Numbered from the stretch's first letter, positions 35,538 through 44,320 are shown. The stretch is 64,000 bases of DNA from Pseudarthrobacter sp. C4D7 (GCF_013359725.1 NZ_JABFMW010000005.1:1-64000); one strand, 5' to 3'. The notes: generated by a model from the letters alone, not told the origin. Numbers and translations: made by a program.

Positions 35538-35999
35538 CTAGGCCGGGCAGAAGCCGCCCGGCAGGGCAACGCCGTTCACGACGGGGCACGGGTCGAAGGT
35601 GAAGATGACCAGGGTGCCCAGGAGGATGATGACGACGGCGGCCGCGTAGAGAACCGTCTTCAGCCAGCGGCGGGTGGAGGTCTTCTCGGCGTAGTCGTTG
35701 ATGATGGTCCGGACGCCGTTGGTGCCGTGCAGCATCGCCAGCCACAGCATGGCCAGGTCCCAGAACTGCCAGAACGGATCTGCCCATTTGCCGGCCACGA
35801 AGCCGAAGTCAATCGCGTGGATGCCTTCGCCGACCATCAGGTTCACGAACAGGTGGCCGAAGATGAGGACCACCAGCACCACACCGGACAGGCGCATGAA
35901 CAGCCAGGCGATCATCTCGAAGTTGCCCTTGGATCCGCCGCTGCGGCGGTACTGGGGAGCAATGCGCCCGCTGCGTGGGCTCTCGATCGTTGCAGTCAT
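35538..35999 (-). CDS. sdhD: Succinate dehydrogenase membrane anchor subunit
   Basis: A 153-residue protein with three hydrophobic helices (MIAWLFMRLSGVVLVVLIFG, FWDLAMLWLAMLHGTNGVR, VLYAAAVVIILLGTLVIFTF). LHGTNGVRTIINDY contains a likely haem- or quinone-site histidine. It anchors SdhAB to the membrane with SdhC. The N-terminal 25 residues are hydrophilic. It starts 3 nt downstream of sdhC and precedes sdhA by about 108 nt. Confidence 0.9.
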   Translation of the reverse strand: MTATIESPRSGRIAPQYRRSGGSKGNFEMIAWLFMRLSGVVLVVLIFGHLFVNLMVGEGIHAIDFGFVAGKWADPFWQFWDLAMLWLAMLHGTNGVRTIINDYAEKTSTRRWLKTVLYAAAVVIILLGTLVIFTFDPCPVVNGVALPGGFCPA

Positions 36000-36002
36000 G
36001 GC

Positions 36003-36383
36003 TTAGTGACCTCCGAGGGCGAGGGACAGGTGGCGGATGGAGAAGGCAACCATGGTCACGAGCCAGAGGGCCAGGACGGCCCACAGCATCTGGCGCTGGT
36101 ACTTGGCGCCCTTCTTCCAGAAGTCGACCGCAATGATCCGCAGGCCGTTGAAGGCGTGGAAAACGATGGCAGCCACAAGGCCGGTTTCACCCAGCGCCAT
36201 CAGCGGATTCTTGTAGGCGCCGATGACGGCGGTGTAGGCCTCCGGTGACACACGCACCAAGGAGGTGTCCAGGACGTGGACCAACAAGAAGAAAAAGATC
36301 ACTACACCGGTAATACGGTGTCCTACCCAGGACCACATGCCTTCACGGCCGCGGTACAAGGTGCCAGCTGGTTTTGTCGGCAC
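36003..36383 (-). CDS. sdhC: Succinate dehydrogenase cytochrome b556 subunit
   Basis: A 126-residue membrane subunit with three helices. The family motif HRITGVVIFFFLLVHVLDT holds a likely haem-ligand histidine, and VFHAFNGLRIIAVDF the second conserved histidine block. It binds haem b and quinone with SdhD. GTG 36383 is chosen because GGAGG lies 7 nt upstream and the family N-terminus (PTKPAGTLYRGREGMWSW) begins there; the open frame upstream to 36773 has no homology. First gene of sdhCDAB. Confidence 0.92.
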   Translation of the reverse strand: MPTKPAGTLYRGREGMWSWVGHRITGVVIFFFLLVHVLDTSLVRVSPEAYTAVIGAYKNPLMALGETGLVAAIVFHAFNGLRIIAVDFWKKGAKYQRQMLWAVLALWLVTMVAFSIRHLSLALGGH

Positions 36384-36471
36384 TGATAAACCTCCCTGCA
36401 ACACAGCGGCGCTGGCATGAGATCCATGCGGGGGGAACGCCTGCTGCGAGAGCACTCGTAGCTCAGGCCTA

Positions 36472-36500
36472 AATCTAGGCTTCGCTAACAGCTTATTCAA
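36472..36500 (-). promoter_or_regulatory. Promoter of the sdhCDAB operon
   Basis: On the gene strand TTGAAT (36500-36495), a 17-nt spacer and TAGATT (36477-36472) form a good sigma-A-type promoter. It leaves a leader of about 80 nt before the sdhC GTG. Confidence 0.6.
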
Positions 36501-36644
36501 TTTAGTCGATTGATGGTGCCCAGTGCTGGAGCGGATTTTCCGGCGAAATGAGACGAACGCCACACATCCGGACGTGTGCGGGACACATTGCAGTCCAAAA
36601 CGCGGGCCATCGCTGGGCAGGGGAGCCGCCCGCAGCCCTTCAGC

Positions 36645-36650
36645 TAAAGT
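36645..36650 (+). promoter_or_regulatory. -10 box TAAAGT of a probably leaderless gene
   Basis: TAAAGT ends 7 nt before ATG 36658. There is no Shine-Dalgarno in the gap, so the transcript would start at or next to the ATG. Confidence 0.45.
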
Positions 36651-36657
36651 AGCCGTG

Positions 36658-37791
36658 ATGAGTACAGACAAAGTGACAAGCCCGGCTTCACCCCTGGACC
36701 GCTTCATCGCGGTGATTCCGGCAGGCGGCGTGGGGACCCGCCTCTGGCCCCTGTCACGCGCAGCAGCTCCCAAGTTCCTTCATGACCTCACCGGATCGGG
36801 CAGCACCCTGCTGCGCGCCACCTATGACCGGCTGCACCCCCTCGCGGGCAACCGGATGCTGGTGGTGACCGGCCAGGCGCACCGCGAAGCCGTGTGCCGC
36901 CAGCTTCCCGAGGTCCGTGACTCAGACCTGGTCCTGGAATCGGAGCCCAAGGACTCCGGTGCCGCGATCGGCCTTGCGGCGGCGATCCTGCATGAACGCG
37001 ATCCCGACACCATCATGGGTTCCTTCGCCGCGGACCAGGTGATCAGCCCCGACGACCTGTTCCAGCAGGCGGTCCGGGAGGCCATCCACACCGCTGCCGC
37101 GGGCAAGATCGTGACGATCGGCATTAAGCCCACCCACCCGTCCACCGGATTCGGCTATATCCGTTCGGGAAAGGCGCTGAACATCGAGGGGGCACCCAGT
37201 GCCCACGACGTGGTGGAGTTCGTCGAAAAGCCGGACGAGACCGTGGCCCAGCAGTATGTGGACAGCGGCGACTACGTCTGGAACGCCGGCATGTTCGTGG
37301 CGCCCGTGTCGCTGATGCTCAAGCACCTCGAGGCCAACCAGCCCAACCTGTTCCAGGGCCTGCAGGAAATTGCCCGTGCCTGGGACACCCCGCAGCGCGA
37401 CGAAGTCACCGCCCGGATCTGGCCCACCCTGCCCAAGATCGCCATCGACTACGCAGTGGCCGAGCCCGCCGCCGAAGCCGGGGACGTCGCCGTCGTGCCC
37501 GGGACCTTCCGCTGGGACGACGTTGGGGACTTCGCCTCTGTGGGCCGCCTTAACAGCGCCAAGGAAGTGGACGATGTCACGGTCCTCGGCGAAGGCGCCC
37601 GCGTGTTCACCGAAAACTCAAGCGGCGTCGTGGTCACCGACACCAAACGTGTCATTGCCCTGATCGGGATCCAGGACGTCGTCATCGTGGATACCCCGGA
37701 CGCCCTCCTGGTGACCACCATGGCCAATTCCCAGCGCGTCAAGGCTGCCGTGGACGCACTCAAGGCCAGCGGCGACACGGACGTCCTCTGA
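36658..37791 (+). CDS. manC: Mannose-1-phosphate guanylyltransferase
   Basis: A 377-residue nucleotidyltransferase that makes GDP-mannose from mannose 1-phosphate and GTP for cell-envelope glycans. The nucleotide-binding signature is PAGGVGTRLWPLSRAAAPKF near residue 19, and further blocks are ESEPKDSGAAIGLAAAIL, TGFGYIRSG, VVEFVEKPDE and YVWNAGMFVAP. The short length (no C-terminal isomerase domain) marks it as monofunctional. ATG 36658 follows a TAAAGT -10 box by 7 nt, and a GTG immediately before it is possible. It is divergent from the sdh operon and stands alone. Confidence 0.9.
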   Translation: MSTDKVTSPASPLDRFIAVIPAGGVGTRLWPLSRAAAPKFLHDLTGSGSTLLRATYDRLHPLAGNRMLVVTGQAHREAVCRQLPEVRDSDLVLESEPKDSGAAIGLAAAILHERDPDTIMGSFAADQVISPDDLFQQAVREAIHTAAAGKIVTIGIKPTHPSTGFGYIRSGKALNIEGAPSAHDVVEFVEKPDETVAQQYVDSGDYVWNAGMFVAPVSLMLKHLEANQPNLFQGLQEIARAWDTPQRDEVTARIWPTLPKIAIDYAVAEPAAEAGDVAVVPGTFRWDDVGDFASVGRLNSAKEVDDVTVLGEGARVFTENSSGVVVTDTKRVIALIGIQDVVIVDTPDALLVTTMANSQRVKAAVDALKASGDTDVL

Positions 37792-37798
37792 CCGGAAA

Positions 37799-37825
37799 CC
37801 TGCCGGCGCCCCGGGCGCCGGCAGG
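37799..37825 (+). terminator. Terminator-like hairpin after manC
   Basis: CCTGCCGGCGCC (37799-37810) pairs perfectly with GGCGCCGGCAGG (37814-37825) around a CCG loop. No U-tract follows, so it may stall or stabilise rather than terminate outright. Confidence 0.5.
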
Positions 37826-37876
37826 ACCGGGATGTAATGCGGCTCAGTGAATGGACGCCAACGCCGCCACCATCGC

Positions 37877-37882
37877 TAGAGT
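37877..37882 (+). promoter_or_regulatory. -10 box TAGAGT of a probably leaderless gene
   Basis: TAGAGT is followed by 6 nt (GAAACA) and then GTG 37889. No Shine-Dalgarno is present. Confidence 0.45.
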
Positions 37883-37888
37883 GAAACA

Positions 37889-39106
37889 GTGCGCAACTAC
37901 ACTACTGAAGCCGAGCCCACCGCACTGGTGGCTCCCTGGCTCGAACCGCTCCTGCCGGAACTGATCGAATTCCGCCGGGACCTGCACGCGCACCCGGAAC
38001 TGTCCTTCAAGGAGTTCCGCACCACCGACAAGCTCGCCGAGCGGCTCGAAGCCGCAGGGCTGAGCCCCCGCCGCCTGGAAGGCACCGGCCTCACGGTGGA
38101 CGTGGGCGAAGGGCCCATCGCCACGGCGCTGCGCGGTGACATCGATGCATTGCCCATCATCGAAGAGACCGGGCTGCCCTTCGCCTCGAAGAACCACGGT
38201 GTCACGCATGCCTGCGGCCACGATGTGCACACCACCACCATGCTGGGCATCGCCCTGGTCCTGCACCGCATGCACCAGGACACGCCCCTCGGGGCCACCG
38301 TCCGGATCATCTTCCAGCCCGCCGAGGAAACCATGCCCGGCGGCGCGCACTCCTGCATCGAACAGGGAGTCCTGGAAGGCGTTCCCCGGATCCTGGCGCT
38401 GCACTGCGACCCGCGGATCGAGGTGGGCAAGGTGGGTACCCGGATCGGCGCCATCACCTCCGCGTCGGACACCATCCGGATCGAACTGTCCGGACGCGGC
38501 GGCCACACCTCCCGCCCGCACCTCACCGAGGACCTCGTGTTCGCGCTGGCGCAGATCGCCATCAATGTCCCGGCCGTCCTGTCCCGCCGGGTGGACGTCC
38601 GGAGCGGCGTCTCGGTGGTGTGGGGACAGATCACCGCAGGCTCGGCGCCCAACGCCATCCCGGGCACCGGCTACATGGCAGGGACCATGCGCTGCCTGGA
38701 CCGGGACGCATGGCACGCCGCCGGCGAACTGCTGGACGAGGTGGTGCACCAGGTGGCCGCACCCTACGGCGTCGATGTGCACCTGGAGCACACCAGGGGA
38801 GTGCCGCCGGTGGTGAACTCCGAACACGAGACGGCGATCATTGAGGCCGCCGCCCGCGCTGAGATCGGCGAGAGCGCCGTGGTGCTGACACCCCAGTCCA
38901 TGGGTGGCGAGGATTTTGCTTGGTTCCTGGCCGAACTCCCCGGCGCCATGATGCGGCTGGGTACAAAGACCCCCGGCGGGGAGGACTACGACCTGCACCG
39001 CGGCGACTACATCCTGGACGAACGGTCCCTGGGCCTGGGCATCCGGGTGCTCACCGCGGCGGCCCTTCGCACCATCCGCGATCTGGAGCAGGCCCCCCTT
39101 TCCTGA
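37889..39106 (+). CDS. M20 family amidohydrolase
   Basis: A 405-residue cytoplasmic metallopeptidase-fold hydrolase of the N-acyl-amino-acid / hippurate / IAA-amino-acid hydrolase group. Metal-binding features are THACGHDVHTTTML, PAEETMPGGAHSCI (catalytic Glu pair) and the lid-domain histidine in GRGGHTSRPH. PQSMGGEDFAWFL supplies the last ligand block. It removes an acyl group from an amino acid or a related amide. GTG 37889 follows TAGAGT by 6 nt, consistent with a leaderless mRNA. Neighbours give no hint of substrate. Confidence 0.88.
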   Translation: MRNYTTEAEPTALVAPWLEPLLPELIEFRRDLHAHPELSFKEFRTTDKLAERLEAAGLSPRRLEGTGLTVDVGEGPIATALRGDIDALPIIEETGLPFASKNHGVTHACGHDVHTTTMLGIALVLHRMHQDTPLGATVRIIFQPAEETMPGGAHSCIEQGVLEGVPRILALHCDPRIEVGKVGTRIGAITSASDTIRIELSGRGGHTSRPHLTEDLVFALAQIAINVPAVLSRRVDVRSGVSVVWGQITAGSAPNAIPGTGYMAGTMRCLDRDAWHAAGELLDEVVHQVAAPYGVDVHLEHTRGVPPVVNSEHETAIIEAAARAEIGESAVVLTPQSMGGEDFAWFLAELPGAMMRLGTKTPGGEDYDLHRGDYILDERSLGLGIRVLTAAALRTIRDLEQAPLS

Positions 39107-39125
39107 CCCCTGCGCGGTCAGCGTA

Positions 39126-39147
39126 CCGGGCGGAAGGTGCCGCCCGG
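39126..39147 (+). terminator. Hairpin after the M20 amidohydrolase gene
   Basis: CCGGGCGG (39126-39133) pairs with CCGCCCGG (39140-39147), loop AAGGTG. It lies 20 nt past the stop. No clear U-tract follows. Confidence 0.4.
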
Positions 39148-39195
39148 CAGGCAAAAAGTACGACGACGGTTCCATCGTCGCGTTCTTTCCGCAGG

Positions 39196-39228
39196 TAAGT
39201 TGTGCACAACTAAGTTGTGCGCTATATT
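39196..39228 (+). promoter_or_regulatory. ohrR promoter with repeated operator motif
   Basis: The 10-bp direct repeat TAAGTTGTGC (39196-39205 and 39211-39220) is separated by ACAAC, so GTTGTGCACAAC (39199-39210) is also a perfect palindrome. A TATATT -10 box (39223-39228) follows, 6 nt before the ATG, with TTGTGC as a possible -35 inside the repeat. Overlap with the promoter fits autorepression by OhrR. Confidence 0.6.
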
Positions 39229-39234
39229 TAAGTC

Positions 39235-39669
39235 ATGACCGAAGCACCCCGCCTGGACCGGCAAGTATGTTTTGCGCTGTACTCGGCCTCCCGGGCCGCC
39301 ACCGCTGTTTACCGGCCGGTCCTTGAAGAACTGGGCCTCACCTACCCGCAGTACCTGGTCATGCTGGTGCTGTGGGAAAGCGAGCCGCGGGGTGTCAAGG
39401 AACTTGGCGGCGAGCTCGGTCTGGACTCGGGCACTTTGTCGCCCCTCCTTAAGCGGCTGGAAGCACTGGGGTTCGTTGAGCGCCGCCGCTCCGGCGAGGA
39501 TGAGCGCCGCGTCGCGGTCCACCTCACGCCGGCCGGCCGGAGCCTCAGCGGCCCGGCCAGCGCCATCCCGCAGCGGCTGGCCGATGCTGCGGGCCTCACC
39601 CTGGACGAACTTGAACAGCTTCGGACCACCCTGGGCAAGCTCACGTCCGCACTGCACGAATCACTGTGA
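39235..39669 (+). CDS. ohrR: OhrR-like MarR family organic-peroxide sensor repressor
   Basis: A 144-residue MarR-family repressor. The N-terminal LDRQVCFALYSASRA carries the cysteine that peroxides oxidise in OhrR proteins (near residue 11). The winged helix-turn-helix spans GVKELGGELGLDSGTLSPLLKRLEALG and the wing RRRSGEDERRVAVHLT. It represses the adjacent ohr gene until organic hydroperoxides appear. ATG 39235 lies 6 nt after TATATT, so its mRNA is probably leaderless. The ohr gene starts 44 nt downstream on the same strand. Confidence 0.9.
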   Translation: MTEAPRLDRQVCFALYSASRAATAVYRPVLEELGLTYPQYLVMLVLWESEPRGVKELGGELGLDSGTLSPLLKRLEALGFVERRRSGEDERRVAVHLTPAGRSLSGPASAIPQRLADAAGLTLDELEQLRTTLGKLTSALHESL

Positions 39670-39713
39670 CTGCCGGCTCCGGCACCATCCCATCTACAGG
39701 ACGGAATTTCTCC

Positions 39714-40145
39714 ATGAAAACCCTCTATACCGCCGAGGCGCTGGCTTCGGGCGAAGGCCGTGACGGTACCGCACGCAGCAACGACGGCCGGCTGGCCGTG
39801 GACTTGGCCAGCCCGGCCGAACTGGGCGGCAGCGGCCAGGGCACCAACCCCGAACAGCTTTTCGCTGCCGGCTATGCGGCCTGCTTCCACTCCGCACTGC
39901 GCCTGGTGGGACGCAAGGCCGGCGCGGACCTCACGGACTCCGCCGTCGCAGCCAAAATCCATCTGGGTCAACTGGACGGCGGCGCCGGCTTCGGGCTGGC
40001 AGCCGAGCTGGAAATCGCCCTTCCCGCCCTGGACCTGGCCACCGCGGAGGACCTCGTGGCCAAGGCGCACCAGGTCTGCCCCTACTCAAACGCTACCCGC
40101 GGCAACATCACCGTCGACCTCAAGATCCTGGAGTACGCAGCATGA
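39714..40145 (+). CDS. ohr: Organic hydroperoxide resistance protein, Ohr subfamily of OsmC
   Basis: A 143-residue thiol peroxidase that reduces organic hydroperoxides. Both redox cysteines are present: AACFHSAL (about residue 60) and HQVCPYSNATRGN (about residue 124). The N-terminal NPEQLFAAGYAACF is the Ohr signature. ATG 39714 has AGGA about 12 nt upstream; a track toward 39666 would overlap ohrR without homology. It sits between its repressor gene and an oxidoreductase whose start overlaps its stop (ATGA). Confidence 0.94.
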   Translation: MKTLYTAEALASGEGRDGTARSNDGRLAVDLASPAELGGSGQGTNPEQLFAAGYAACFHSALRLVGRKAGADLTDSAVAAKIHLGQLDGGAGFGLAAELEIALPALDLATAEDLVAKAHQVCPYSNATRGNITVDLKILEYAA

Positions 40146-41158
40146 GCACAGCACTCGCAACCACCACCCGTGAAATCCGGCTTGCCTCCCGCCCCGTCGG
40201 GCGCCCCTCCGGCGACAACTTCGAGCTGGCAGAGTCACCGCTTCCCGCCCTCGAAGACGGCCAGATCCTGGTGCGCAACCTCTTCATGTCCGTGGACCCC
40301 TACATGCGGGGCCGCATGAACGACGTCAAGTCCTACTCCGCACCCTTCGCCGTGGGCAAGGCGCTCGACGGCGGCGCCGTGGGTGAAGTGATCGCGTCCC
40401 GTTCGTCGGCACACCAGGAGGGCGACGTCGTCGTCCATGCCCTGGGCTGGCGCGAGTACGCCGTAGTGGACGGCAACGCCGCCACCCCCGCCCGCACGGA
40501 CCTGGCGCCGGCGCAGGCCTTCCTCGGTGCCCTGGGCATGACCGGGCTGACGGCTTACACCGGCCTGCTCAAGGTTGCCGAATTCAAGCCCGGCGACGCC
40601 GTCTTCGTCTCGGGCGCCGCCGGTGCCGTGGGCTCACTGGTGGGCCAGATCGCCAAGGCCATGGGTGCCTCACGGGTCATCGGCTCCGCCGGCTCGCCCG
40701 CCAAGGTGGCGCGCCTCCTGGAACTCGGCTTCGACGCCGCCTTCGACTACCACGACGGCCCCGTGCTGGAGCAGCTGGAGAAGGCCGCGGGCCCCGCCGG
40801 CATCGACGTCTACTTCGACAACGTGGGTGGCGAGCACCTGGAAGCCGCACTGGCCGTCCTCAACGTGGGCGGGCGGGTAGCCATGTGCGGCGCCATCGCA
40901 CAGTACAACTCCACCGAACCCACGCCGGCGCCCCACAACCTGATGCAGGCAATCGGCAAGCAGCTGACGCTGCGCGGCTTCCTGGTGGGCGGGCAGCGCC
41001 AGCACGCCGCCGAGTTCGCGGAGAAGATGGCCGGCTGGCTGGCCGACGGAACCATCAGCTATGACGAGACGATCGTTGACGGGCTGGAAAATGCGCCGCA
41101 GGCCTTCATGGACCTCCTGGACGGGGCTAACACCGGCAAGATGCTGGTCCGGCTCTAA
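40142..41158 (+). CDS. NADP-dependent medium-chain oxidoreductase (CurA/YncB-like)
   Basis: A 338-residue zinc-free member of the medium-chain dehydrogenase/reductase family, leukotriene B4 12-hydroxydehydrogenase group. Motifs are FMSVDPYMRGRMND, GMTGLTAYTGLLKVAEFKPG, the nucleotide fold VFVSGAAGAVGSLVGQIAK and DVYFDNVGGEHLEAAL. Members reduce alpha,beta-unsaturated ketones and aldehydes. It overlaps the ohr stop by ATGA, so it is coexpressed with peroxide defence and may detoxify unsaturated carbonyls from lipid peroxidation; that role is inferred from context. Confidence 0.88.
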   Translation: MSTALATTTREIRLASRPVGRPSGDNFELAESPLPALEDGQILVRNLFMSVDPYMRGRMNDVKSYSAPFAVGKALDGGAVGEVIASRSSAHQEGDVVVHALGWREYAVVDGNAATPARTDLAPAQAFLGALGMTGLTAYTGLLKVAEFKPGDAVFVSGAAGAVGSLVGQIAKAMGASRVIGSAGSPAKVARLLELGFDAAFDYHDGPVLEQLEKAAGPAGIDVYFDNVGGEHLEAALAVLNVGGRVAMCGAIAQYNSTEPTPAPHNLMQAIGKQLTLRGFLVGGQRQHAAEFAEKMAGWLADGTISYDETIVDGLENAPQAFMDLLDGANTGKMLVRL

Positions 41159-41174
41159 CCACCGCAGCAACCCG

Positions 41175-41217
41175 CAAGCAGTAGGGGCACCGCCTTCCGC
41201 GGTGCCCCTACTGCTTG
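41175..41217 (+). terminator. Terminator of the ohrR-ohr-oxidoreductase operon
   Basis: A perfect 19-bp stem, CAAGCAGTAGGGGCACCGC (41175-41193) with its complement at 41199-41217, and a 5-nt loop. Confidence 0.8.
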
Positions 41218-41413
41218 GTAACAACTTGTAAACAATCTCCCGGATGAACTCCCGCCGTGCTATGGGGACGTGGCGCAGGCCACTAAAGTGAGTGCCATCA
41301 GTGCGCTCCGGCGCAGTGCTGCGTGCCTTCAGTGAAAACAGAATTTCAGCGCCGAAACGGACACTCATTGAATTCCAGCCCGTAGCGCCACTCGCATCAT
41401 CCCTGGAGGAAAA

Positions 41414-42523
41414 TTGAAGAAATCACTGCGTGCCAGCTTCAAGCGCGGTTCAATGGCCGGCGTGGCCACCCTCGGTGCGTCCGCACTTGTGCTGACCGGC
41501 TGCGGTGCAGCACCGGAAGCAGGAAGCACCGCATCCGCAGGTGCCAGCGACTACACGGGCTGCATCGTCTCGGACTCCGGCGGATTCGATGACCAGTCGT
41601 TCAACCAGTCCTCCTACGAGGGACTGAAGAAGACCGAGAAGGACCTTGGCATCAAGGTCAACCAGATCGAGTCCAAGACCAACAACGACTTCGAGCCCAA
41701 CCTGCGCGCCATGGTCACCGCCGGCTGCAACCTGACCATCACGGTCGGCTTCCTGCTGGGCGACGCCACCAAGGCACAGGCCACCGCCAACCCGGACAAG
41801 CACTTCGCCATCATCGACTTCGGCTACGACCAGCCCATCAGCAACGTCAAGCCCATCATCTACGACACCGCCCAGGCAGCGTTCCTGGCCGGCTATCTGG
41901 CCGCCGGCACCACCAAGACCGGAACCGTGGCCACCTTCGGCGGCATCAAGATCCCCACCGTCACCATCTTCATGGACGGCTACGCGGACGGCGTGAAGTA
42001 TTACAACGAGCAGAAGGGCAAGAACGTCAAGCTGCTCGGCTGGAACAAGGATGCCCAGGACGGCAGCTTCACCGGCGACTTCGAAAAGCAGGACGTAGGC
42101 AAACAGCTGACCAAGAACTTCCTGGACCAGGGCGCCGACATCGTCATGCCGGTGGCCGGTCCCGTGGGCAAGGGTGCGGGCGCCGCCCTCAACGAGGCCA
42201 AGGCGGCCGGCAAGGACGTCAAGCTCATCTGGGTTGACTCCGACGGCTACCTCACCGCCCCGGACTACAAGGGCATCATGCTCTCCTCCGTCATGAAGCA
42301 GATGGGCGAAGCCGTGGAGACCGTGGTGACCGAGGACAAGGACGGCAAGTTCAACAGCACTCCGTACGTTGGCACCCTGGCCAACGACGGCGTGCAGCTG
42401 GCACCGTTCCACGACCTTGATTCCCAGGTCCCCGCGGAGCTGAAGTCCGATCTCGAGAAGATCAAGAAGGACATCATCGACGGAAAGCTGAAGGTCGAGT
42501 CCGCAGCAAGCCCCAAGGCCTGA
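41414..42523 (+). CDS. BMP family nucleoside-binding lipoprotein (PnrA/NupN-like)
   Basis: A 369-residue extracellular lipoprotein of the basic membrane protein (BMP) family, which binds purine or other nucleosides for an ABC importer. The signal peptide ends at LTGC near residue 30; the mature part begins with CIVSDSGGFDDQSFNQSSYEG, the BMP hallmark. Later blocks are FAIIDFGYDQPISN, AAFLAGYLAAG and LIWVDSDGYLT. The start is TTG 41414 with GGAGGAAAA directly upstream. A -10-like TAAAGT near 41284 would leave a leader of about 125 nt. It heads a nucleoside transport and salvage cluster. Confidence 0.92.
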   Translation: MKKSLRASFKRGSMAGVATLGASALVLTGCGAAPEAGSTASAGASDYTGCIVSDSGGFDDQSFNQSSYEGLKKTEKDLGIKVNQIESKTNNDFEPNLRAMVTAGCNLTITVGFLLGDATKAQATANPDKHFAIIDFGYDQPISNVKPIIYDTAQAAFLAGYLAAGTTKTGTVATFGGIKIPTVTIFMDGYADGVKYYNEQKGKNVKLLGWNKDAQDGSFTGDFEKQDVGKQLTKNFLDQGADIVMPVAGPVGKGAGAALNEAKAAGKDVKLIWVDSDGYLTAPDYKGIMLSSVMKQMGEAVETVVTEDKDGKFNSTPYVGTLANDGVQLAPFHDLDSQVPAELKSDLEKIKKDIIDGKLKVESAASPKA

Positions 42524-42535
42524 TCCACCACAGGA

Positions 42536-42584
42536 AGCGCCACCGCCGGTCCACCACCCACTGGCCGGCAGGTGGCGCTTTTTG
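42536..42584 (+). terminator. Terminator after the BMP lipoprotein gene
   Basis: AGCGCCACC (42536-42544) pairs with GGTGGCGCT (42571-42579), with an inner GCCGG/CCGGC stem, followed by TTTTT. It separates the abundant binding protein from the downstream transporter genes and may set their ratio. Confidence 0.75.
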
Positions 42585-42691
42585 CTGGCCGAACGTTTAC
42601 CGCGCACGGCCGGCCACTCCCGGTGCTGCAGCCACTAGGCTGGTGCTGCAGCCATATATCCCGTCCGGTCTGATCACCGGACGCTTCGAGA

Positions 42692-44320
42692 TTGGTCAGA
42701 GTTTTGAAACTTGAGCTTCGAGGGATCACCAAGCGATTTGGCACGCTGCTGGCCAACGACCACATTGACGTGGTGGTTGAGCCCGGACAGATCCATTGCC
42801 TCCTGGGCGAGAACGGGGCGGGCAAATCCACCCTGATGAACGTGCTCTACGGGCTCTATGAGCCCACCGAAGGCGACATCCTCATCGACGACAAGCCCGT
42901 CGCCTTCCGCGGCCCCGGCGATGCCATGGCGGCGGGAATCGGCATGGTGCACCAGCACTTCATGCTGGTGCCCGTCTTCACCGTGGCGGAGAACGTAGCC
43001 CTGGGCGCCGAGCCCACTAAGGCCGCAGGTTTCCTGAACCTGGACCAGACCCGGCAGCGCATCAAGGAAATCTCCGACCAATACGGTTTCAACGTGGACC
43101 CGGACGCCCTGGTTGAGGACCTGCCGGTGGGCGTCCAGCAGCGCGTGGAAATCATCAAGGCCCTGGTCCGGGATGCCCGGGTCCTGATCCTTGATGAACC
43201 CACCGCCGTGCTCACCCCGCAGGAAACGGACGAACTCCTGGACATCATGCGCCAGCTCAAGTCGCGCGGGACTTCCATCGTCTTCATCTCGCACAAGCTG
43301 CGCGAGGTCAAAGCAGTCTCGGACACCATCACCGTGATCCGCCGCGGCAAGGTGGTGGGCACCGCCGATCCTGCCGCCTCCACCACCGAGCTGGCCTCGA
43401 TGATGGTGGGCCGCGCCGTCAGCCTCACCCTGGACAAAGCCCCCGCCCAGCCCAAGGAAACCACGTTCGAAGTCCGCGACCTCACCGTCGTCGCACCTAA
43501 CGGCCAGCACGTGGTGGACCACCTCAGCTTCCACATCAGGCGCGGCGAAATCCTGGCCATCGCCGGCGTCCAGGGCAACGGGCAGACCGAACTCACCGAA
43601 GCCATCCTGGGCCTCCAGGAGAGGGTCACCGGCTCCATCGTCCTTGACGGCAAGGAACTCGTGGGCCGGTCCGTCAAGGAAGTGCTGGAAGCCGGCGTCG
43701 GGTTCGTCCCCGAAGACCGCAAGGTGGACGGACTCGTGGGCACCTTCTCCGTGGCCGAAAACCTGGTCCTTGACCTGTACGACAAGCCACCCTTCGCCAA
43801 GGGGATCAGCATGAGCCCGGCGAAAGTCATGGAGAACGCCAAACAGCGCATCGGTGAGTTCGACGTCCGCACGCCGTCGGCCGCGGCGGCCGCCGGCACC
43901 CTGTCCGGCGGCAACCAGCAAAAGCTGGTGATGGCCCGTGAACTTTCGCGCCCCCTGCGGCTCTTCATCGCATCCCAGCCCACCCGCGGTGTCGACGTCG
44001 GTTCCATCGAGTTCCTGCACCGGCGCATCGTCGCCGAGCGCGACCAGGGCACCCCGGTCATGATCATTTCCACCGAGCTTGACGAAGTAATGGAACTGGC
44101 GGACCGCATCGCCGTTCTCTACAAGGGCAAGCTGGTGGGCACCGTGCCCGCCGGAACCAGCCGGGACGTGCTGGGCCTCATGATGGCCGGCATCCCGCCG
44201 GAAGAACACACACCGGAAGAACAGACGCCGGACGGACATTCCCCGGTACACCATGCACAGACCCCGCAGGCCGGCACCCCGGCCCCTGCCTCCAACGCCG
44301 AGGGAGCCGATCATGCCTGA
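42692..44320 (+). CDS. Nucleoside ABC transporter ATP-binding protein (NupO/YufO-like)
   Basis: A 542-residue protein with two nucleotide-binding domains, as in simple-sugar and nucleoside importers. Domain 1 has Walker [10 protein letters not shown] and Walker [16 protein letters not shown]; domain 2 has [38 protein letters not shown] and SQPTRGVDVGS in place of a canonical Walker B aspartate-glutamate pair. It powers uptake with the two permeases that follow. Start is TTG 42692 or TTG 42704; neither has a strong ribosome binding site. The last 40 residues are a Pro/Glu/Thr-rich tail (PEEHTPEEQTPDGHSP) unusual for the family. Confidence 0.88.
   Translation: MVRVLKLELRGITKRFGTLLANDHIDVVVEPGQIHCLLGENGAGKSTLMNVLYGLYEPTEGDILIDDKPVAFRGPGDAMAAGIGMVHQHFMLVPVFTVAENVALGAEPTKAAGFLNLDQTRQRIKEISDQYGFNVDPDALVEDLPVGVQQRVEIIKALVRDARVLILDEPTAVLTPQETDELLDIMRQLKSRGTSIVFISHKLREVKAVSDTITVIRRGKVVGTADPAASTTELASMMVGRAVSLTLDKAPAQPKETTFEVRDLTVVAPNGQHVVDHLSFHIRRGEILAIAGVQGNGQTELTEAILGLQERVTGSIVLDGKELVGRSVKEVLEAGVGFVPEDRKVDGLVGTFSVAENLVLDLYDKPPFAKGISMSPAKVMENAKQRIGEFDVRTPSAAAAAGTLSGGNQQKLVMARELSRPLRLFIASQPTRGVDVGSIEFLHRRIVAERDQGTPVMIISTELDEVMELADRIAVLYKGKLVGTVPAGTSRDVLGLMMAGIPPEEHTPEEQTPDGHSPVHHAQTPQAGTPAPASNAEGADHA

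Noticed and set aside
36574..36586. TGTG-CGGGA-CACA upstream of manC as a CRP site
   Set aside because: The spacing is 5 nt between TGTG and CACA instead of the 8 nt required by TGTGA-N6-TCACA.
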